Assembly (NCBI GenBank): GCA_036639875.1
Contig: JAVWHX010000071.1
Location: forward strand, 1-10,642
Origin: JAVWHX01 sp036639875
GTDB lineage: Bacteria; Bacillota_I; Bacilli_A; Erysipelotrichales; Coprobacillaceae
Direction of reading: 5' to 3'
Length of the DNA: 10,642 nucleotides
Part shown: positions 6,383 through 10,642 of the stretch, piece by piece
Position numbering within the stretch: the first letter of the stretch is position 1
Layout: every line of letters starts with the position of its first letter
Translations under genes and position numbers: made by a program
Notes under the pieces: generated by a model
The model's database searches: none
Seen by the model: the letters and a program-made list of their open reading frames with translations, nothing else
Told to the model about the DNA's origin: nothing

Positions 6383-7498
6383 TCAATAATAAATCTCTAT
6401 TAATCTCAATTCATCAAAACAAGCATATGAAGAATTCTCACCAAACACATTGTTTTTGGACAAAACACGATAACCTAAATAATCCGATTCCAATTTTCTC
6501 TTCACCGTCTTATACAATGCATCAGTTGAACACTTTACTTCTGCCACTCTTGTTTTGTTTGCTATTCCTTTTTCAATTGCATGACTTATAATATTCTCAC
6601 TATATGTGTCCATATACATCTTTTCATCTGCAAAATAATTAAACTGATTATTTTTCGTTTTTTCATAATTACCTTCTGGCATATAACACCTTAGCATCTC
6701 ATCACTATTCATCATAAAATAACCACTACATGTATGTTCCATACCTTCTTCAACATTATCAGCCCATGTTGGATCAACATAATAAAAATCATCTTCAATA
6801 TTCACCATAACCCATGCATGACCTTCACCAACATTTGTACTTCCCACAGTCTCAGATGCTTTCCCAACCACATAGCTACTTTTTATACCACAATGATTCA
6901 ATAAGTATTGATAAGCTCTTGCATAACCAGCACAAACTGTTTTCTTTTCAATAAAAGAACTTATAATATTTTGATCTATTTTCTTATTCTCTTTGTATTC
7001 AATATTTTCAACTACATAATCATAAAGAAACTTTGCACGCTTTATAACATCTTTTTCCTTCATTGCTTCACTAATAACTGTTTTTGTAGATGCTTCAATT
7101 TTTTTTGCATACTCTTTAATTTCGTCTTTGTTATATTGATATATTGGTATAAAGTTAATATTAGGAGCACCCTCATAATATTCGAAACTCCCATCAATAT
7201 AGAAAAACTCAGGATGATCTAACATAACATATCCCGCAATCTTTTTAACCTTATCAATATCACTCTCAGGAATACTCAGTTCGCCATATAGTTCCTTATA
7301 AGTATAATAAATATAACGATAAGTGGTTTTATCTTTTTCATCAAGTTTTTCATAATTATAGAGATAATCAGTATCACTTTCAAAAACCTTATCAACATCA
7401 TTTTGATCAACCAATGTATCTATATTCATAAATATATAAACAATAAATCCAATAACAATAATTAAAAATATCTTTAAAAATGTTCTTATTTTTCTCAT
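6383..7498 (-). CDS. Membrane-anchored transglutaminase-like (papain-fold) domain protein
   Basis: A 371-residue protein with one N-terminal membrane segment (about 7-24, after MRKIR) and the rest predicted outside the cell. A transglutaminase-core domain spans about 155-250. The catalytic triad is visible: C189 in TVCAGYARAY, H227 in GEGHAWVMV and D242 in YYVDPTWAD. Family members act as cysteine peptidases, amidases or transglutaminases, often on surface proteins or cell wall; the substrate here cannot be told. The N-terminal region (30-150, rich in Y, D and K) and the C-terminal 110 residues match nothing I recognise. The ATG at 7496-7498 follows AGGGAG. It has its own promoter and terminator and stands between rpmF and mraZ as a single-gene unit. 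Confidence 0.85.
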   Translation of the reverse strand: MRKIRTFLKIFLIIVIGFIVYIFMNIDTLVDQNDVDKVFESDTDYLYNYEKLDEKDKTTYRYIYYTYKELYGELSIPESDIDKVKKIAGYVMLDHPEFFYIDGSFEYYEGAPNINFIPIYQYNKDEIKEYAKKIEASTKTVISEAMKEKDVIKRAKFLYDYVVENIEYKENKKIDQNIISSFIEKKTVCAGYARAYQYLLNHCGIKSSYVVGKASETVGSTNVGEGHAWVMVNIEDDFYYVDPTWADNVEEGMEHTCSGYFMMNSDEMLRCYMPEGNYEKTKNNQFNYFADEKMYMDTYSENIISHAIEKGIANKTRVAEVKCSTDALYKTVKRKLESDYLGYRVLSKNNVFGENSSYACFDELRLIEIYY

Positions 7499-7522
7499 CC
7501 CTTTATTTACTCCCTTTTAACC

Positions 7523-7528
7523 ATTATA
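7523..7528 (-). promoter_or_regulatory. -10 element of the transglutaminase-like gene
   Basis: A perfect minus-strand TATAAT lies 24 bases upstream of the start codon. No convincing -35 is found at 17-18 nt (TTGCAT is the nearest). The rpmF terminator just upstream supports the need for a separate promoter here. Confidence 0.45.
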
Positions 7529-7553
7529 CCAATCTCACATAAAAAAATGCAAT

Positions 7554-7577
7554 AAAAAAAGCCCTTGAATAAGGGGC
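7554..7577 (-). terminator. Intrinsic terminator of yceD-rpmF
   Basis: On the minus strand GCCCCTT and AAGGGC form a short GC-rich stem with a bulged C and the loop ATTC. Seven T residues follow (7554-7560). It lies six bases after the rpmF stop codon. Confidence 0.85.
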
Positions 7578-7582
7578 AGTTT

Positions 7583-7750
7583 TTATAACACTTTTTGACC
7601 GTTATATGTTCCGCAATGTTTGCATACTCTATGTGATAATTTGAATTCTCCACATTCAGGGCAAACAACTACAGCTGGTGCAGATAATTTATCATGTGTT
7701 CTTCTTTTGTCTCTTCTTGTTTTTGAAATTCTTCTTTGTGGTACTGCCAT
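7583..7750 (-). CDS. rpmF: 50S ribosomal protein L32
   Basis: A 55-codon gene found by reading the minus strand by hand. The protein starts MAVPQRRISKTRRDKRRTHDK and carries two zinc-ribbon pairs, C30-P-E-C33 and C43-K-H-C46, then ends NGQKVL. This is the zinc-binding (C+) form of L32, at normal length. The ATG at 7748-7750 has a strong AAGGAGGTG ribosome binding site. It lies 12 bases behind yceD, the usual partner, and is followed at once by a terminator. Confidence 0.97.
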   Translation of the reverse strand: MAVPQRRISKTRRDKRRTHDKLSAPAVVVCPECGEFKLSHRVCKHCGTYNGQKVL

Positions 7751-7762
7751 AGGTACACCTCC

Positions 7763-8275
7763 TTATTCTTTATCCTTAAAATAATCTTTAAGTTTAGCAA
7801 GACGAGGATCAATATAATCTTCATCCTTACTTTCGTCTTTCTCGTTTAATACTTTCCAACCAGTGCCTTCGGTTTTCAAAGTAGCGCCGTCTTTTACAAC
7901 ACGCATGGGAACTTCCATCATAATCTCCTGAAATACAATAGGAGTTAAATCAACCATATCTCTTTTTGCTTCGATGACATCTTCACCATCTTCTGGCTTA
8001 TAGAAGCTAAAGATAACAGATGAATCAATATGAAACGGATAATCCACTTCTTCTAATGAAACGGCACATGGTAGAATCATTTGACCATTAACATGAAAAT
8101 CAATGTACAAATGTCGATTCTTAATATCCAAACGCCCACGTCCAAAAACATGAACATCTTTCAATTCATTGATTTGTGATAAATTATGGAATATGTCTGA
8201 TGGGAAGTTTAAAACTTCGTCAAAAGAAAAACATCCATCTTGTTGTTTAACAATCCATTGCAAATTCCATTTCAA
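7763..8275 (-). CDS. yceD: YceD-family (DUF177) protein, TTG start
   Basis: A 170-residue protein of the YceD / DUF177 family (YlbN in B. subtilis), nearly always found directly upstream of rpmF. In other bacteria and plant plastids members are linked to 23S rRNA maturation; in this group the role is inferred from family. The N-terminus MKWNLQWIV with FSFDE, and the C-terminal DPRLAKLKDYF, are characteristic. A GTG at 8282-8284 would add three residues, but it lies inside the SD-like AAAGGGTGA. The TTG at 8273-8275 sits about 5 nt after that SD and gives the family's usual MKW opening, so it is preferred. A perfect consensus promoter lies upstream. Confidence 0.9.
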   Translation of the reverse strand: MKWNLQWIVKQQDGCFSFDEVLNFPSDIFHNLSQINELKDVHVFGRGRLDIKNRHLYIDFHVNGQMILPCAVSLEEVDYPFHIDSSVIFSFYKPEDGEDVIEAKRDMVDLTPIVFQEIMMEVPMRVVKDGATLKTEGTGWKVLNEKDESKDEDYIDPRLAKLKDYFKDKE

Positions 8276-8303
8276 AAAAATCACCCTTTACACCGCATAG
8301 CCA

Positions 8304-8332
8304 ATTATATATAAAATGTACAAATATGTCAA
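8304..8332 (-). promoter_or_regulatory. Perfect consensus sigma-A promoter for yceD-rpmF
   Basis: On the minus strand TTGACA (8327-8332), a 17-nt spacer and TATAAT (8304-8309) match the housekeeping consensus at all 12 positions. Transcription would start near 8297, about 20 nt before the TTG start. Strong expression suits a ribosomal protein operon. Confidence 0.9.
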
Positions 8333-8423
8333 TCATAATTTATCGAAAAAATAGAGTTATTTCCAACAAAACTATTCATATTCAAAAAACTATGATAAAC
8401 TATTAAAAAAAGAGGTGTAAGAT

Positions 8424-9575
8424 ATGAGAGTTTTAGGAATTATAGTAGAATACAACCCATTCCATAATGGTCATATTCATCATATACAAAAAGCAAAATC
8501 AATAACACAATGTGATTATATAATCGCTGTTATGTCTTCATCATTTGTTCAACGTGGTGAGCCTGCCATTATTGATAAATGGCAAAGAGCACGTTTAGCT
8601 ATTGAATATGGTGTTGATTTAGTGATTGAATTACCTTTTGTCTATGCTTGTCAAAGTGCTGACTATTTTTCAAGAGGTGCTTTATCATTATTAAATGCTA
8701 TAGGTGTTACAGATATTTGTTTTGGAAGCGAAGATGGTAATATTGAAACATTTTTAAAAATTGCTAATGCAATCGAATTGAACAAAGATGAATATAATCA
8801 ATATGTAAGATCTTTTATGCAAGAAGGTTTAAGATATCCTGACGCTTGTAACAAAGCATTACAAATCATTGTGAAACAAGATATTCGTACACCCAATGAT
8901 TTATTAGGATTAGGATATGTTAAAGAAATCGTGTCAAATCATTATCCAATAACACCACATTGCTTTAAACGTACAAATGATTATCATAGTCAAACAATTC
9001 AAACAGTTGCCAGTGCATCAGCAATTCGTAAAGCCATTTCTACAAATCAAGATTATGCCAATGCACTTCCCCAACCAGAACTCTATCAAGAAGAAACATA
9101 TTTTTTAAATAACTTCTTCACTTATTTAAAATATCAAATTCTTTTAACACCTACTACAACGTTAAGTCAATATCACCTCGTTGAAGAAGGTTTAGAAAAT
9201 GTTATGAAAAACGAAATTGAAAAAGCAACATCAACGGAAGAATTCATTCATGCATTATTATCAAAAAGATATACAAGACCACGTATTCAAAGAATGCTTA
9301 TTCATGTTTTAATGAAAAACACCAAAGAAGATATTCAAAATGCTATGAATATTGATTATTTAAGGATATTGGCAATGAGTCAAAACGGTCGTCAATATCT
9401 CAATTCCATTAAAAAGAATTGCCCTTTTCAATTAATCACTCGTTTCAATGCTTATCAACACCCTGCCTTAGATATTGAATTCAAAGCTACAAAACTCTTA
9501 TCATTAATAAGTTCAGATTCTCTTCTGACAATCAAAAAGGAATATTGCAATATTCCTTATATTAAAGAAGATTAA
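8424..9575 (+). CDS. tmcAL: tRNA(Met) cytidine acetate ligase TmcAL (YlbM)
   Basis: A 383-residue enzyme that makes N4-acetylcytidine at the wobble position of elongator tRNA-Met using acetate and ATP. The nucleotidyltransferase-type fold starts at once: MRVLGIIVEYNPFHNGH with the ATP-binding H14-N-G-H17. Next come MSSSFVQRGEPAIIDKWQRA (37-56), GSED at 101-104, PNDLLGLGYVKEI at 157-169 and SASAIRKAI at 197-205. Length and order fit the family. The start has a good AAGAGGTG ribosome binding site. It diverges from yceD; in B. subtilis ylbM neighbours ylbN (yceD) and rpmF, so the association is conserved although the orientation differs. Its last five codons overlap the convergent HAD gene by 14 bases. 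An AT-rich TATGAT at 8391-8396 is a possible -10 without a clear -35. Confidence 0.95.
   Translation: MRVLGIIVEYNPFHNGHIHHIQKAKSITQCDYIIAVMSSSFVQRGEPAIIDKWQRARLAIEYGVDLVIELPFVYACQSADYFSRGALSLLNAIGVTDICFGSEDGNIETFLKIANAIELNKDEYNQYVRSFMQEGLRYPDACNKALQIIVKQDIRTPNDLLGLGYVKEIVSNHYPITPHCFKRTNDYHSQTIQTVASASAIRKAISTNQDYANALPQPELYQEETYFLNNFFTYLKYQILLTPTTTLSQYHLVEEGLENVMKNEIEKATSTEEFIHALLSKRYTRPRIQRMLIHVLMKNTKEDIQNAMNIDYLRILAMSQNGRQYLNSIKKNCPFQLITRFNAYQHPALDIEFKATKLLSLISSDSLLTIKKEYCNIPYIKED
9532..9558 (-). terminator. Terminator of the HAD gene, a perfect palindrome inside the end of tmcAL
   Basis: Positions 9537-9558 are a perfect 22-bp palindrome: arms AAGGAATAT and ATATTCCTT around TGCA. On the minus strand it begins 3 bases after the HAD stop codon and runs into five Us (TTTTTG), so it can act as the HAD terminator. 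On the plus strand no T-run follows. The bases simultaneously encode codons near the end of tmcAL (KEYCNIP). Confidence 0.7.
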
Positions 9576-10440
9576 GTTGTTCTAATATTTCAATACCTTT
9601 TTTAACAGCACCTTGTTCATTAGTTTCTTCTAATGCATAAGTTGCTTTTTCTTTTGCTATATCACAAGCATTACTAGGAGCAAATGAATAAGGGAAGCTT
9701 TCTAACATGCCTATATCATTATGACCATCTCCAAAAGTCGCTACCTCATCAATAGTCAGTCCCTTTTCTTTTAAAACCTCTTTCAGCATACTCCCTTTAT
9801 CATGTATCGAAGATGTGATTTCAATATTTTCACCATAAGATGAAGAAATATAAAAATCTCCTATTCCTTCTAACATATCATCAACATCACTGATTTGACT
9901 TATATCTAAATGTCTTGCATCAACTTTTAAAGGTAAAGCTCCTTGTTGAAACAAATCTTCAAGATCACTTACATAATGAGTATTCTTCAAAAAACCTTTT
10001 CTTGTAAAGAAAGCAGCATCAGGAAATTCTGAAACATCTTTTAAGTTTCTATTTTTCAACAAAATTTGTTGATGATGTTTAAAATAAGATTCAATATCTT
10101 CAACAATATATTTCCCCAATTGTGTATGTATGGAAATATGATATCCTCGCTCTTTTAAAACATTAACAACTTTTATAAAAGGCTCTTTATCCATTGGATA
10201 ATAGATATCCAAACCACCATCAAAGCTCCTATACTGAGTCCCATTATTCAGTATCATATTTGAATATATATTTTTCTGTTTACACAAATCCTCAACCATC
10301 TCAAAAGATCTCCCTGTTGAAAACATAAACTCAACACCTTGATTTTTCTTCTCTTCAATCTTAGTAAAACTATCTTCATCAAATGTATTATCATTTTTAA
10401 GAATTGTGCCATCAATATCACAAACAATTAATTTAATCAT
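9562..10440 (-). CDS. Cof-type HAD-IIB family phosphatase
   Basis: A 292-residue cytoplasmic hydrolase of the haloacid dehalogenase superfamily, Cof/YidA type. Motif I is D8-I-D10-G-T (nucleophile D8, acid D10), motif II is STGR (41-44), motif III is the lysine K215 in DKGSM, and motif IV is GDGHND (237-242), which binds magnesium. The stretch between motifs II and III is the C2 cap. Members dephosphorylate sugar phosphates, flavin precursors or other small phosphates; the substrate cannot be set from sequence. The ATG at 10438-10440 has AGAGGGAT upstream. It converges with tmcAL and overlaps its end. Confidence 0.92.
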   Translation of the reverse strand: MIKLIVCDIDGTILKNDNTFDEDSFTKIEEKKNQGVEFMFSTGRSFEMVEDLCKQKNIYSNMILNNGTQYRSFDGGLDIYYPMDKEPFIKVVNVLKERGYHISIHTQLGKYIVEDIESYFKHHQQILLKNRNLKDVSEFPDAAFFTRKGFLKNTHYVSDLEDLFQQGALPLKVDARHLDISQISDVDDMLEGIGDFYISSSYGENIEITSSIHDKGSMLKEVLKEKGLTIDEVATFGDGHNDIGMLESFPYSFAPSNACDIAKEKATYALEETNEQGAVKKGIEILEQLNLL

Positions 10441-10464
10441 TGTATCCCTCTTTTCTCTTTTTCT

Positions 10465-10473
10465 ATTTTAACA
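10465..10473 (-). promoter_or_regulatory. Possible extended -10 promoter of the HAD gene
   Basis: On the minus strand TGTTAAAAT contains a TG one base before a TAAAAT -10, an extended -10 arrangement, about 25 bases before the start codon. No good -35 is seen. Confidence 0.4.
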
Positions 10474-10548
10474 CATCATATAAATTAATGCTTTTTTTAC
10501 AAAAACGGAAAATTTAACAAAATGTATCTATCAAATTCATAAAGATTA

Positions 10549-10642
10549 TGTTATAAAATAATATGGCGAGCTAACTATATTAAAATCAAGTGATTTTTAA
10601 TAATTAGTGGAAATATATTTTAGAACCTTGAAAAGTGAATAA
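10549..10642 (+). promoter_or_regulatory. Possible outward promoter and RNA-operon leader at the window edge
   Basis: There is no open reading frame here. On the plus strand TGTTATAAA (10549-10557) looks like an extended -10. It is followed by an imperfect hairpin: CTAA near 10572 pairs with TTAG near 10606, and TATTAAAA pairs with TTTTAATA around an AAGT-like loop. The segment ending CCTTGAAAAGTGAATAA resembles the TTGAAAACTNAA stretch common in Bacillota rRNA leaders and spacers. A 16S rRNA gene may begin just beyond the edge. No rRNA or tRNA sequence itself is inside the window. Confidence 0.35.

Noticed and set aside
8282..8284. GTG start for yceD
   Set aside because: The GTG forms part of the SD-like AAAGGGTGA; TTG three codons later gives the family-typical MKW start and correct spacing.
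9537..9558. Bidirectional terminator for tmcAL and the HAD gene
   Set aside because: The palindrome is before the tmcAL stop, and no T-run follows on the plus strand, so it can only serve the minus strand.

Overview
The window is strongly AT-rich and carries a Bacillota gene order: mraZ-rsmH-ftsL-pbp, and a ylbM/ylbN/rpmF-type neighbourhood. An anaerobic gut-type Bacillota of the Erysipelotrichia or a neighbouring class is plausible, but that placement is an inference from gene style and not from a marker gene.

Layout from left to right. Positions 1-105 hold a short direct repeat and no gene. Minus-strand 106-2040 encodes a secreted, beta-helical, Ig-like surface protein with a C-terminal membrane anchor. 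Its 5' leader (2041-2407) is the most striking part of the window: two tandem c-di-GMP-I (GEMM-I type) riboswitch aptamers, each followed by its own intrinsic terminator hairpin. Immediately upstream, also on the minus strand, is the start of the division and cell wall (dcw) cluster: mraZ, rsmH, an ftsL-like gene and a PASTA-containing class B penicillin-binding protein. These genes overlap or nearly touch and are read from one promoter, which carries five MraZ-type boxes at an exact 10-nt period. No terminator separates the pbp gene from the first riboswitch.

Further right, still on the minus strand, lie a membrane-anchored transglutaminase-like protein with its own terminator, then yceD-rpmF (the ribosomal protein L32 gene is only 55 codons) under a perfect consensus sigma-A promoter. 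Diverging from yceD on the plus strand is tmcAL (ylbM), a tRNA-Met modification enzyme. It converges on and overlaps a minus-strand Cof-type HAD phosphatase gene, whose probable terminator is a perfect palindrome inside the end of tmcAL. The last 200 bases look like a promoter and leader reading out of the window, with a tail that resembles rRNA-operon leaders.

Most of the window is housekeeping (division, ribosome, tRNA). The accessory element is the surface adhesin placed directly behind the dcw genes under what looks like two-stage cyclic-dinucleotide control. Together these suggest a switch between growth/division and attachment, but that coupling is inferred only from gene order.
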